DNA of 64,000 nucleotides from Tomocerus qinae (taxonomy: Eukaryota > Arthropoda > Collembola > Entomobryomorpha > Tomoceridae), in assembly GCA_020055645.1 (NCBI GenBank), contig CM034549.1, forward strand, positions 28,665,930 to 28,729,929. The letters run 5' to 3'. A program made the translations under genes and the position numbers. Shown here piece after piece: positions 14,991 through 27,500 of the stretch. Position 1 is the stretch's first letter. Every line of letters starts with the position of its first letter. Below the pieces are notes generated by a model that was given only the letters and a program-made list of their open reading frames with translations, had not been told where the DNA came from and made no database searches.

Positions 14991-15109
14991 ATTCAGTTAG
15001 TATCATTTGGTTGTGGATTGAATAGGCTGACTTGACTTGACATAGGATTGGTTAGTTAATGTAACGGGGCAAGAAAATAGATAGAAATAACGAGGACGAT
15101 TAAAATAGT

Positions 15110-15700
15110 GGTAGATAATTAAAATGACAGAGCTACTTAAAATGAAGAGGTGAAAATGACGGAATATTTAAGATGACGGGAATATTTAATATAAAGAGAT
15201 TATTAAAAATGACAGGAATGTTTAAAACGACGGGGTTATTTAAAACGACGGGGTTATTTAAAATGATGTCTATTTAAAATGACGGGGTCATTTGCGATGA
15301 CGTATATTTTAAATGACGAGGTATTTACAATGAAGTCTATTTAAATTGGCGGTGTCATTTACCAGGGCCGTAGCCAGAAAAAAATTTGGAGGGGGGGAGG
15401 GGTCGACAAATTATCAGCGAAAATAAGAAAATTTTGGGTTTTAAGGCAAAACTTTCTTTTTTTCACAATGAAGTATATATTTAAAATCACGAGGTTATTT
15501 AAAACGACGGGGTTATTTAAAACGATGGGGTTATTTAAAATGACGGGGTTATTTAAAATGACGGGGTTATTTAAAATGACGGGGTTATTTAAAATGACGG
15601 GGTTATTTAAAATGACGGGGTTATTTAAAATGACGGGGTTATTTAAAATGACGGGGTAATTGAAAATGACGCAGGGTGATGTAAAATGATAAGGTGATTT
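15110..15700. repeat. 18-bp minisatellite, unit TTATTTAAAATGACGGGG
   Basis: The core (about 15476-15660) consists of some ten head-to-tail 18-bp units; the central seven are near identical and the edges carry single changes (ACGACGGGG, ACGATGGGG). Decayed copies extend left to about 15110 and right to about 15700. Because 18 is a multiple of three and the unit has no stop in two frames, both strands show open frames across it (63 codons plus, 120 codons minus); these are artefacts of the repeat, not genes. Confidence 0.9.
15359..15475. mobile_element. Transposon-like fragment inside the minisatellite
   Basis: An unrelated 115-bp piece interrupts the array. It starts near CAGGGCCGTAGCCAG (15363-15377), followed by an A-rich run and a G-rich run. 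The GGC-GTAGCCAG plus poly-G phrase is a familiar end of dispersed elements in several invertebrate genomes (from general experience, not a search). The family is not identified. Confidence 0.35.
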
Positions 15701-18700
15701 AAAATTATATATTATGTCCATTTAATATTAATCATAATATAATGAAAATCAACATTTACTTTAATTTCGGTGTTTAGTTAAATGATGTTGAATTTGGTTC
15801 ACTATTATTATGTTGATTCGATAAGCATTGTATTTGTTCCCCGTCCGTATGATGTTGTAGCAATGCAGCAAGAAATTTTTTAAACATTTTAATCCGTTAA
15901 TTTTCATACTTTTCTAAATGCAAATGCATACTCATGATCTACCGTCCCCATTAAGGGGTTACCCATTTCCCGTTCGGAGAACGGGCCTATTACTAGTAAA
16001 TGTATATCCTGCACATAGGAACAAACTAGGAGAAAAATTGCGTACGTTCATCATTTCCTATCCCACCTACTTCCACTATTCAGATGAGAAACACCTCCTT
16101 AACTTTTCTACTACTTTTTGTGCACTAAGAGGAGAGTATAGAATTTTATAATCCTTGTCATTATGTATTTATTAATAATTTAACAGTATTATCTATCCAC
16201 ATTACCATCGCGTCTCTCTTTAATATTTTACATAATTGGCACCTTTGAGTCTGTGGTCGTATGTAATTGTGCTTCCTTTTGAAAAGTTCGTAGTAATAAG
16301 CAGTGGCATTAAGTAAACTTATTTTAGAACAAAATTCCTACTAGTACAATGAAACTAGCCATATCATAAGATAAAAGGGAAAGTATTTGCTATGAATCGA
16401 CAATTAGTATCTATGAAAGAACACCAACTAATTATTACTACACTGTCTGCACTTGCAAACAATAATGACGAGTAGGTAGTTTAGTTGTAACTATTGTAGC
16501 ATATTTACAAATTAGTATTCAGGTTCTGTGCACTAAAAATTACGATAGATTATCCATTTAATATGCCCAATAGCTCCACTCCATTAAAAAGTAAACAGTT
16601 TAGTGTACACAGTTACAGATGCTTCGTTAGCGTCAAATCAATAATCACCATCATAGACATTACAGCTTCAACTACTGATTTGTTAACATACTTGATTTGA
16701 TATCTGCACGATAAGATTTTGAAGAAAGTCAGACGGATATAAATGCTAAAAGGATCAATAACTTCTCATAATATGACAACATTCATTAAATATCAACGTT
16801 TTTGTTCTACTACTAAAATGGCACATGACAGTATTTAATAAAGAATTAAAGAGATCGTCACAATCAGTATTACCTACAAGCGTTTTCTTAATTATTGCCA
16901 CTTGACACTGCCTAATTAAATTAATTTGGGTTAAAAGTACATCTTTCGCACTTTCTACGAGCAAGGAAATACTATCTACGGTAGAAGATGAGAAGTCGAT
17001 AATGATTGGGTCGTGTATTGTTAATATTGTTCAATGTAAAAGGACATTTTCAACAATGGCAAGACTCTTAGCATTTGAAATCGTACTTTCTGCTAGAACT
17101 TTAATAGGAAGTGACTATTGTGCGAGTGCTTTTAAAACTTAGCACTGAATTTCATTTGTATAGCTATACAGTGGGAAGAAAATATTTAATTGCCTTTTGT
17201 TAGGATCATTACACGATATTGTCCATCTGATAGATGTAGGTCAGTTTTCTTTTATTACACACTAGTGCTACCTCTAAGAATAATATGTAATGGATTAATT
17301 GGCTACTATTACGGAACTGCTATTTCATAATAGAAACTAGAAACCACTGAAACTAGAAAGGCAAACTGGAAATTCAACAGAAGGGACAATAAAAGATATC
17401 TTTTTATAGCGGATCATGATTCATAGTTTTATACACAACATTCAAAACTTGCTACTACCATTTCCCAACTAGCAAAATGATAAGCATATTATAATGCTAA
17501 TTTTGCTAATGAAAATGGTTTCTGATGTAGAAAATTGTTTGTAGGCATAAGATACGATGTGCCAAGATTTTTGGGGCAATATTGTACAACTATAATTTTC
17601 GTACCCCAAGTGTGATTGTTATAATTAGGTAGCAGAAAAAACTGGTTCATCTGTTAGTTTAGCTTACTTTTTCTGCTGCACACGCACTTAGCGTTTTATT
17701 GAGTCCCATAAAAGTTTTGGGAGAGCGAGACTTGGAGTATTATACGCATAAAATTGTGTGTGGGAACGCACATAATTATACCCTTCAAATTAGGAAGACT
17801 TGAGTAATAATTAAGCCTATCGCCAATCAAGATTATGTCATGTAACAGGTTTCGTGTAGATGATGTTAAAATTATCATATAACGAACATAAATGTAATTT
17901 ACTTGTAAAAGTTATCACAGAATTACTTCCACCAGCTACCGACCACAATGCACAAAGCAAGCTAGAAAGAGGAGAATGAAACCAATAATCTGCATCATCA
18001 TACAGTTCAAAGTTTGATGTGGATACACAAACCTTATATGCAATTCTACAAGTTAAATGAAACCCACTAGGTTGGTCTACTGCACTCGGCATGATATCGG
18101 CACTTGGTCTTCAGTCGTTTATTTACTTCCTCATTTCCTGTTTGATTACCTCATCATGGAGGAGAGTATAACATGTTCTTTAATATGCCTTTAGACAACT
18201 TTTGGCTCATATCTTGAGTTCTATTAGATAACTGCTTTGGGAAGTAGGCATATCCGTATTGGTAAATGGTAAGGTTCGTACATTGCATTTTTATTGTAAA
18301 TTATGCGTCTTCTGCATATCTTTGTGGGTTGCGTTTTCCGATAACTTTGGCTTTCTTCTCCTGTTAATACACTCACAGACATAGTATAGCTTAAATCAAT
18401 AGAAAATGGCAAAAACGACGAGATAGAGTACACCGCAGGCAAAGAGGGCAGACAACTCACTACTTGCAGAATGAGGTGAATGATGTTTGATGCTGAATTA
18501 ACTGACAGAATGGCATGATTGAATCAGATTGCTTTATTCCTTCTGCATATGACGAGATATCTACCCCACACCATTTCCTTAGCACTCCAACTTGTCATAT
18601 CAGCATATTGATCACAGTGTTAACTAGCGGGGGAACTTGTTCTGATCTTTGTAAACCATACAGTCCATTGTTACTATACTGCAGCTGAAAGATTGTCAAT

Positions 18701-18819
18701 TGTGGGGTAGTCTGATGCTAGTCAATTCATACTTTGCATATTATCATGTATTTGCACATTAGCTATCTACCCTACGATAAATGTTCATTTATTGATAGTA
18801 ATTCACTATTGTTTACACG

Positions 18820-18856
18820 TATATAAAGAAAAATTGAAAAGTTGCATAAGCTCAGT
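18820..18856 (+). promoter_or_regulatory. Core promoter of the Trp-rich secreted protein gene
   Basis: TATATAAA at 18820-18827 is followed by the initiator TCAGT at 18852-18856, 34 bases from the first T to the likely +1 A. This predicts a 5' leader of about 100 nt before the start codon at 18955. A strong TATA box suits a tissue-specific, highly transcribed secretory gene. Confidence 0.6.
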
Positions 18857-18954
18857 TCTCTGTCGACTGGCTTCGTATAAGTTACCTACGTCTACTAGTG
18901 AGTTCTCAGTTTATTTTCAGAATTTACCAAGTTTTTATTGTTGCTTCGTGCAAC

Positions 18955-19761
18955 ATGAAAACTTTCTTCGTCCTGGTAAGTAAAATACGTTAGAATTCTC
19001 ATTTTTGTAGCAAAAACATTTTCGGCTATTGAAGCAATGTTAGGGAATACATTTCAAACATAAATTTTATTCAAATCCCAGTTGAGTTACTAAGTTTTCT
19101 ATTATATTAAGTACCAACGAATATTATCATTTACAGATAGTAAACATTGATATCACCGGAATAGAGTGAAATTTCAAAGTTTTGATCATTTCAGGTTGTG
19201 GCATCATGCCTCATGCTAGTCACTACGGATAGACCGAAGGGGAAAGGAAAACCATTCGGAATAAGTTTTAACATAGGTTATGAGGAAGATGAGTATGGAG
19301 CTTCCGGTCCGCACTATAAAGGATGGCAGCCTCCACAAAAAGGATGGCAGCCGCCGCAAAAAGGATGGGAACCCCCTCAGAAAGGGTGGGGATGGCAGCC
19401 ACCACAAAAAGGATGGGGATGGCAACCTCCTCAGAAAGGTTGGCAGGCTCCTCAAAAAGGCTGGGGATGGCAACCGCCTCAACAGGGATGGGGATGGCAG
19501 CCTCCTCAGAAGGGGTGGCAGGCTCCTCAGAAAGGCTGGGGATGGCAGCCACCTCAAAAGGGCTGGGGATGGTCTCCTCCTACTAAGGGTTGGTCATCAG
19601 GATGGAGGCCCGGGCGCCCAAAGAAGGGACGTCGTTCCAAGAAGGGCTGGAGGGGTCCTCGTGTCCGAATAATTCCGCACAAAGTTAAACTACGACCTTT
19701 GAAGGTTCGAGTTCGAAAACCCAAGCTGATCGTCAGAGGTCCAAGAATAAAGTTTTGGTAA
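18955..19761 (+). CDS. Secreted Trp/Gly/Pro/Gln-repeat protein with basic tail (unknown family)
   Basis: Two exons, 18955-18975 and 19195-19761, give 195 aa. Exon 1 encodes only MKTFFVL and ends at a perfect GTAAGT donor; exon 2 follows TTTCAG in phase 0 and completes a signal peptide of about 18 residues (hydrophobic, ending near LVTT). A short acidic segment (about residues 30-38) precedes roughly eleven tandem units of 7 or 9 residues, KGWQPPQ or KGWGWQPPQ. The last about 55 residues are rich in Lys/Arg, alternating basic and hydrophobic residues, ending KFW. Trp makes up about 11% of the chain (about 21 residues). An intron splitting the signal peptide after a tiny first exon is common in arthropod cuticular and secreted proteins. 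I recognise no family: a structural, adhesive, silk-like, cuticular or antimicrobial role is possible but is inference. The gene model itself is well supported by promoter, splice sites and poly(A) signal. Confidence 0.8.
19315..19600 (+). repeat. Coding tandem repeat, 21/27-bp units
   Basis: The DNA behind the KGW repeats. Units of 21 bp (7 codons) and 27 bp (9 codons, with an extra Gly-Trp) alternate. The Pro-Pro codons differ between copies (CCTCCA, CCGCCG, CCCCCT, CCACCA, CCTCCT) while the amino acids hardly change. The reverse strand is also open here because of the repeat structure; those frames are not genes. Confidence 0.85.
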
Positions 19762-20089
19762 CATAATCTAAAAGTGAAATCTAAGTCAGTAATTTTAGTA
19801 ATTTCCTTTCCTGCCATTAAGTATTTAGCTATACCCATGAAATGTACAACTATGCGAAAGTATGCATTAATTAATTATAATATTAGCAATATGCATGTGT
19901 GTCAATTTTTGAAGTGTAAACGTGAATACATCAATAATTTACTTTTATACACGAATTGAATGATAAGTAAACTGTATGTATGACTATTAAGATTGATGTG
20001 AGTTTCCTATGAATGCCTTCTTGACTTAGAATATTTTCCTTTGACTATTGTCGTTGTTTGAATTTATTTGTTTCTGTTAAGACTGTCGT

Positions 20090-20095
20090 AATAAA
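20090..20095 (+). terminator. Poly(A) signal AATAAA
   Basis: Canonical AATAAA about 330 bases past the stop codon of the Trp-rich gene, the best candidate for its 3' end. Confidence 0.45.
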
Positions 20096-20099
20096 TATG

Positions 20100-23000
20100 T
20101 AGATGTGTATCACAGAAAGAAGACAAAGAGAGGAAAATCTCCTGTCCAATGTAATGAAAGTATTATTTTAAAAATGGCTACAGAGTCACTACTATTACTA
20201 TTCCCTCCTAACTACGTAAATATACGCAAATAAATACATGCACAACGTAATAAAATTGTATTCTTTATTTCCTCAAAGGATTATTGTTCCGTCCATAGTT
20301 TTCAGTGCACTTAAAACTCAAGACACTAAGCACAATTGTCTTTGTTACATACCTGACATGACGATAAACAGAAATTGTTGTTCTTCAACTGTAGTACATT
20401 TAAATGGAGGGAAATGCCTTGTATAAACAAAGCTATACGACTACTGTATAAAATATCTTCTTGGTTAATGCCACGTTTTATTAAGAGTAAGTAGCAGTGA
20501 CACGACGTGACATCAGAAGTACGTCAGTGGGAACACGTTTTACTATTTATGTAAATAGCTAAGTGAAACAAGTTAGTCGCTTTAAGCCATTTACATTTCT
20601 CACACTTTTCCTTCTTCTCCAGGAAATGTTATAATCTTCCATGAAACTACTTAAGGCAGCTGGAAACGCATTGAGTATGCATATCAGAATTTGATAACCG
20701 TCACAAGTCGAGACAGGATATATCCGTGTAAATATTTGTGAAAAATAAGCTCCCTTGATTTTACAGGAGATGAGTTACGCACAAAGTAAATATTTTCATT
20801 TTCTCTCCATTTTCTTTGTTACGCGAATCCACCCACTCAAATTGTATTCATTTCATCCTGTCATATATATCAATAGATGAGTTCTTTTCCAATTAATCAA
20901 AAGACATTTATTTACATTGCTCTCCCTAAAGAAAGATGTTACATTTGAAAATAGGTATGTACGTGATGTGAAAAGGTGTTTGCTGAGTAGTTTTGAGAAT
21001 TTTTCTCATTTAAAATCAAGACGATGCACATGTAGAGTAGCATAGTCTCAAAGGACAGACATCATTTCATTTCGGAGGAAAGTTATCTCGCTAGGAAAAA
21101 TTGAAGACGAAGCTGTAGAAAATAAGTTCAAAACTAACATGGTACGTGCAAAAAACGTAAAATAATATAATACTTTATTAATCAAAAGCAGCAGAAAATA
21201 ACAGAAAGGGAATAATAAATATAGGCATATACCTACACTTAATGCATGTGCATGGAGAATAGAAGACATCCGGAGAATTCAAAGAAAAGAAACCCCACAT
21301 GAAGACAAAATATGAAAAAGACAAATCCTACAAGACAGGCCGAGTTGTTTTACTTTGCTTTGCTCAGTTCTCTCTCCTTGTCCCAGAAGTAATATGTAAT
21401 GTACATACCTTAAGAAACTTACATTACATTACAGCGACACTCACAGCAACGCCAATGTAGTCAAAGATGAAGTTTGCAAAAGAAAAAAAGAGCCGCCCAC
21501 CACACTACACGTATAATAGTATCTCAACAAGATGACGTGAATTTGAGTCTTCTTGTGCCGATGCCGATCTGAACATGCTTTATTATTTTTTTTCTATTGT
21601 GATTGTATGTATTGTTTGTGAATCGCAAATTGCAAACAGTAGCACACTTCAGTAGAACAGTACAAAAGAACTCGCGACAACGGCATCAACATTCAACAAT
21701 TCCCCAAAGAGATCATACTTATATAATAGTAGTTGGTAAGGCCGACATTCGTGTCAAGACACACGCAGCAAAGTACCAGATATTGTTATGGATTTCTCAA
21801 ATAAATCTCAACTGTCATCATTTTATGTAAGTAGTCGAGAGAAATATATTACCGACATTACCTACCAAACAACTATTTTACATATAGCAGCTCACAACAT
21901 AGCCATATTATAATAATAATATATCCATACCAAATGACATTATTAGTGTCACGTCTCCTATTGTCATCTTTTGCTTACATACCTTCTACATCTTCACTGG
22001 AATCACAGCTGGTCAAATCACATAAAAATTGAAATTGCAAAGCTAAAAGACTAAACAGACATCTAATAAAATAACAAAAGTACCTACTTAATGTTTGTAA
22101 AACTGATGAACTCATAATATTATTATCTCTTTTGCAATATTTTCCCTATCCGGTATGCTTTAATATTATCTTTAAGCCCAAATCTTTGTTATAAAACAGA
22201 TTGTCATTACGAGCCACGTGCTTCTGCACTGAACTAATATTATTCCAAGTTATCAATGCTCAAGATCAGGTCATCTATTTCAAAGTGCAGTTTGCAATTT
22301 AGTGCTGAATTGTTATTTCCTTCAAGGTGCAGACTTTCCAGATTCATGCAGAAACTGGTCTGTACTTCGGACTTTGGATCTTTCAGCCAAATTGTTCTCT
22401 ATCTACTTCAATATTCACAACTTTGACATAATTCAAGCATACTTGCAAAGGACATTGTAATGATATTCTCGATTGGTCTATAAAAATAATGTACACATTT
22501 AATTTCATCTCAGAAAAGCTACTCTCAATCTCAATGCAACACATTTTAATGCAACTGGCGATTTAGATAATGTGCTTCAAAAAATTCATAACAGATTCAT
22601 TGTACTTAGGCATATTTATTGTGTATACCATTACCAATGCTATAAATTCAAAAGGATAATATAGTTGTGCTAAATAGAATAGATGGGTTGGTTGAAGTTG
22701 TAAAAACTAACACAAAACACTTTAGTGATTTCTTTTCTGCACATTTACCATTTTTACGCTAATGTTAATCTTAATGCAGGAAAGTTTTTACCGAATCTTA
22801 GAAGTTTTTCCTAAACGGTATAGAAAATGAAGTTTATCCTTATCTAGCATCGCAAATACATGAAGGAAACTACGTTGCAAAGCGAGGGAAGTAAAGTAAA
22901 CAAGGTCTAGGTTTTCGCCTTTCGCCCCCGCAAAACCCTTAACACTTAAGCAAATGTTGATTCTGCATTTCACTCCATACCGTGCATAGTACAATGAAAT

Positions 23001-24553
23001 TTGTCATTGTCATCTGAGAAGCAGTAATCCTTCTTTGCTTCTAATGCTACTTAACTTATCGTGTTTCATAAAAAGAGTGCATTTGTAAAAATAAATCGTT
23101 AATGATACATGCAATTTTGATAGCATGGTTTGTTGGTTAGGCCATTACTTGTTCTTGTCTACTTTCTCGATCACTGCGGCTATAATATTGTATCTATCTC
23201 TAAATTTAGATGAACCTGCTCCATTTGATCTCCACAACCATAACCATAAAATAACACAATATATGGGCACACAAATAGAGAGCAGATTCAATGAAGCGTC
23301 CCATTCTATATCTGTAAATATAATGGGAACGATTCCGTTTTATTTAGCTGTCTTCTCTCACATTTACGGATGCGAATTTCCATTAACTGCCTTCTGGGTA
23401 AGCATCTGTTAGATAGATCTAACGTCTCACTCACAATCACTTTGTTTACCAACCACATTCATTCCTCAACCCTGCAATTTACAACGCGTTCTTATGCTAT
23501 CCGTATTACATATCAATAGTAGATAAGCACTATTGCCTTGTGTTTACTATGTATATGGATGTTCTTCACAACTAAAAGATACTAGCAGTTTGCTAGAACG
23601 TCAAAGCGATTTTGTCTTACTAACTAATCTTTGTCTAAAATGACAAATAACGCTTTCCAAATCAAACATATACGAATACAAAAGTGCAATTTTCTGAAAA
23701 AATAGATTGAGTACTTAATGGAAAAGAAGATTCTAACATCTTTGCCATTATGATAAATGTAAATAGGTATTTTAAAATAACACGTAAGACTTCAGACTAC
23801 CATACATTTACCAATGTAGTAAAACAAATACTATAACACATTCTACTCTGAATTGTCTACATCATCATGCTTAGCTAAACTGAATAAAAACCACGAAAGA
23901 GTTTAACTTTGTACATTTTTATTTCATATTTGTGTATTGTATTTCATTTTTATATAAGCACGTAATATAAGAAAAGGAATCAATCACATTTTACAATATG
24001 GTATATTTTATTCATAGATACTATTAAAAACAACTAGAGATATATGTTATTTACGACTAAGGTCCTAAAGCTCTAGAGATTAGCTTAATATAATCCTAAT
24101 GAATTTCTAATTTAAAAGAAATCTGTCCCAATGGTATTGCACAGAAGATGAAGTCATACTATTAGAACTTTAGACCTATACATATTTCATAATATGAAGA
24201 CTTCGGTTAGTTTAGTATTAAAGCAAATCTGTACCAAATCAGAGTACAGATGTTAGTTATGTAAAATGTAAATGTAGTATGCTTTAACTTATAGCATAAT
24301 TTTGTATCATATTATTGTAACAATATTGACAAATAGAACTAAATATAAACCTTTAAATGGTAAAGAAAATTATATTCCCAAACTCTCTGGATTGATTGGT
24401 GTTCCCTTGTTCCTTATTTTGCTGGTGGACTATTTCCCAACAACATTGCTGATTATTAAACATACCACAGTTTTTCGTCAATCGAAGATATGATTATAGT
24501 TTATATATATATATATATATATTGATACCATAAGAAATCCTGAGTGGCGATAT
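20100..24553. other. Intergenic, no gene recognised
   Basis: AT-rich sequence between the Trp-rich gene and the 3' end of BARD1. Only short open frames are present. One at 23125-23412 (95 codons) ends next to a good GTAAGC donor and is discussed as a finding, but it lacks a recognisable domain or partner exons. Confidence 0.5.
24502..24522. repeat. (TA)n microsatellite
   Basis: About ten TA dinucleotides just beyond the BARD1 stop codon, probably in or next to its 3' UTR. Confidence 0.85.
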
Positions 24554-27500
24554 TTAGTTAGTATAATCCTCTGGGTCCAGTAATTTAAAATTCAATGATG
24601 AGTCAATTAACCATTTAATGTTGAGGGATTTGACGTGCTCCATTTTGAATTTATTTGCAGGCTGGTTAGTTTGATCGAACAGAATCACATGGGTCGTGAG
24701 ATGTAATTTATTATTATCTTCCGAAGCATGAAAGCGTTTAGGATATTCGAAAGGATCCAAAGTCTCTGGGTTCGGTTCTCTATTGACTACTTCTCCATTT
24801 CCTGTCGAAATTAACTTCCCCAGCTGCTTTTTTGTCAGCTTGTGAAAAGCAGTACTTTTGTAGATGAGAAAATTCATTCCATCAAAAAGACCAGGATTCT
24901 AGTATATACAAATCATACAGATATAAATTAGATCATACTATTGACAGTTTGCATGAGTATTTGGTAAAAGTAGACCAAAAATATCTTTCTCAGCGCACCC
25001 CAAGTTCCTTGTTTACACGAGCTCGTTTTGGAGCTCCATCATTGCTGAGGAAATTACATTCCGTCGCTGGTACAGTTGAAGGCTGGCATCCAAGAATTTC
25101 ATAGTTTCTCGGACTGACGAACGATCCTTGTTCAAGAGAATCTTTAATCCCTGTAGTAATGCATGATCAAACAAAAATATTAAGAACAAGGTATTGCATT
25201 TATGAACTTTTCTCTTTCCTTTGCCCATTATGTCAATGCTTTTCAATGAGATTTTTATCCAGCGAATTTCTTGTTTAGCGTTCGCGATTTTATAATTTCT
25301 TGTTTAGTGTTATTTGATCGAATTATGAATATACTATATTATATTATATGCATTATTTTAGGAAGGTTTCAGATTTGATGCAGCTTTTCTTTTTTCTATT
25401 CAATACTCAATATATATGGCAGGTTCGGGATGTGCAATTCAAATAGACTAACCGAAACAGTACTGATACACATAACACAAGTTATATCTGAAATCTGTTG
25501 AATTGTATTGTACAATTTACAGTACATAACATTTAGAAATAACCACATACATTTATCGCTGACCATCCATGATCCGTTCATCAATCCGTATAAGTACTCA
25601 TAACAGAAAGGTACATGTGACTGAGGGAGTGCCTCGAAAATGATGTAGGTAACATCTTTCCTGCAATTAAACATTGAGATGTAAATTGTTACTCTATTTC
25701 ATCGATAAATTATTAAAAAAATAAATGTCAATATTTTACTATATTAATGTTTTACCCAAGTTCGTTAGCAAACTTAATTTTCAAGACATTCTGACATTCT
25801 TTGCCAATTTGTTGTAGAGTGTTGCATGCGAAGAAAGCTACAACTGTCTCAAATTGCATTTTTAAAACAGCTGGATCATCCATTTCTTCAGAAGATAGAT
25901 TTACTTCTTCTTTAGATTTCACTACAGTATCGATCAATTTCTTTACGCTTTCATTAGTAGTCAAATCTCTATTGAAAGAGCCAATTAGTAATTTAATATC
26001 GAAATTCTTGTTTTAATTAGGAACAGAACGCATAATTTTTGTGAATATATTCTTTTCTTACCTGGGTAAACTTCCATGGGAATTTCGTACATTCGGCGAA
26101 GCCTTGTGGGACAAAAGTAGTTCAACAACAGTGCGGAAGCCTAGTCTCGAAGCCTCATGTAGCGGCGTCTCTTTATAATCGCCAGCAGGCACATTGACGT
26201 TGCAGCCAGCATCACATAATATTTTGGCTATAGAAAAATTATTTCCTAGTTTGCTCCGACTACTGATAGCTTCGTGCTAAAACAAAACAAATAATGAATT
26301 TTGCTTCAAATTCTGTCTACTAAAGCGTATTAACACATAAACAGCTGCATTGCAAGTCGCTTCAATTAATTAATTCAATTAATTTCCTTGCCATTATCAT
26401 GCATTAATCAGGTTCAAAATCAAAAATAAAATTATACTCAATAATGTCATTGAAATGAATTATAATTTTAAGGGAGACGAAGGGTAGTCTCTTTTAGATC
26501 TTACCAGAGCAGTGTATCCATTATAATCCACAGCATCTAATTCAACTCCTGACGCAATTAACTCTTGAACTTTTTTAATATCCCCTTTTCGAGCTGCAAC
26601 ATGAAGAAGTGTTTCTCCTTTGGCGTTTCTTTTATTGACACCGCCAGGAGTAAGACAAGAAGAAGCACTCGAGGAAATACTTGACCCACCAGGACTGTCA
26701 CATGTACCTGTAGATATTGTTTTCCTCCGCCCCCGCCCGACTGTCTTTATGGGTGTAGCAAGTATTCTTCCTTTCTTAATAGTTGTCAGTGTCAGTGAAG
26801 TTTTGCCAGATGAACTGGTAGCCCGCGATTTTAATGCAGGTTTAGTTGGAGCTGTTTTAACAGACTCACTAGGAACAGAAATTACTGACTTTTCGTTGAC
26901 AGTTAAATCAACAATGCCAACAGATGTACATTGCCTTTTCCGTGAACGCAGACTAACATTTGATTCTTTTTTTTCATTAGCTGTTTGAATAGGGTAAGGT
27001 GTTAGAGGCGGTGGAGAGGGAGATCTGTCATTATAGTCAAAAATCTTTTCTGTAGTTGCATCTTTACCGACGTTTTTGGGGTCTTTTTCTTTACACTTAG
27101 ACATGTTTTCACTTTCCCCTATTGACATTTTTTTAACTTTCAGTCGCTTACGTACCGGACTGTAACTTTTGTTAGTGTAAGGAGTCAATTCTGGGGGCTT
27201 CTCCAATTTCTTGTTAGCTGGTTGTTGTGGAGTGCTTAAGAAATCCTCTTCCGAATCGCTTGCATGTGAATAGTTTAACCTTGGTTTAATTTTCGGTTTT
27301 GAGCTTTTGGTGTAGGTTTTCAAAGGCTTAAAAGGAACTCTTTCAGATTTACGAGGATTCAAAATTTCTTCAAGAAAGCTGTCGTCTTCCATTGAACGCT
27401 CTTCCACAACTTTTTTAACACCAATGTCCGTTATTGGGTTTGAGTCAGAATCATCATCAGTATTCTTTCTTTTCGATGTAAAAAATATCTTTTTTGGCTT

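Larger units (their letters stand above)
1..18819. other. Long gene-poor AT-rich region
   Basis: No open frame here has recognisable domains, consistent flanking splice sites or a family I know; the open frames are short (60-120 codons) and scattered over both strands, as expected by chance. The stretch could be intergenic DNA or a large intron of a gene lying outside the window. Items inside that can be supported (a promoter-like pair, microsatellite, hairpin, minisatellite and repeat-like pieces) are listed separately. Confidence 0.6.

Noticed and set aside
15359-15721. 120-codon minus-strand frame (and a 63-codon plus-strand frame at 15468-15659)
   Set aside because: Both are read-throughs of the 18-bp minisatellite, whose length is a multiple of three and lacks stops in these frames; no splice, start or domain support.
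17838-18092. 84-codon minus-strand frame starting MPSAVDQPSG
   Set aside because: Unbroken, but no family resemblance and no adjoining exons; consistent with chance in this length of sequence.
19216-19557. Overlapping minus-strand and alternative plus-strand frames across the Trp-rich gene
   Set aside because: Shadows of the 21/27-bp coding repeat; only the plus frame has a signal peptide, splice sites and synonymous-site variation.
26620-26988. 122-codon plus-strand frame within BARD1 (also 27571-27933 and 28008-28361)
   Set aside because: Antisense shadows of BARD1 exon 2, which has clear domain and splice evidence.
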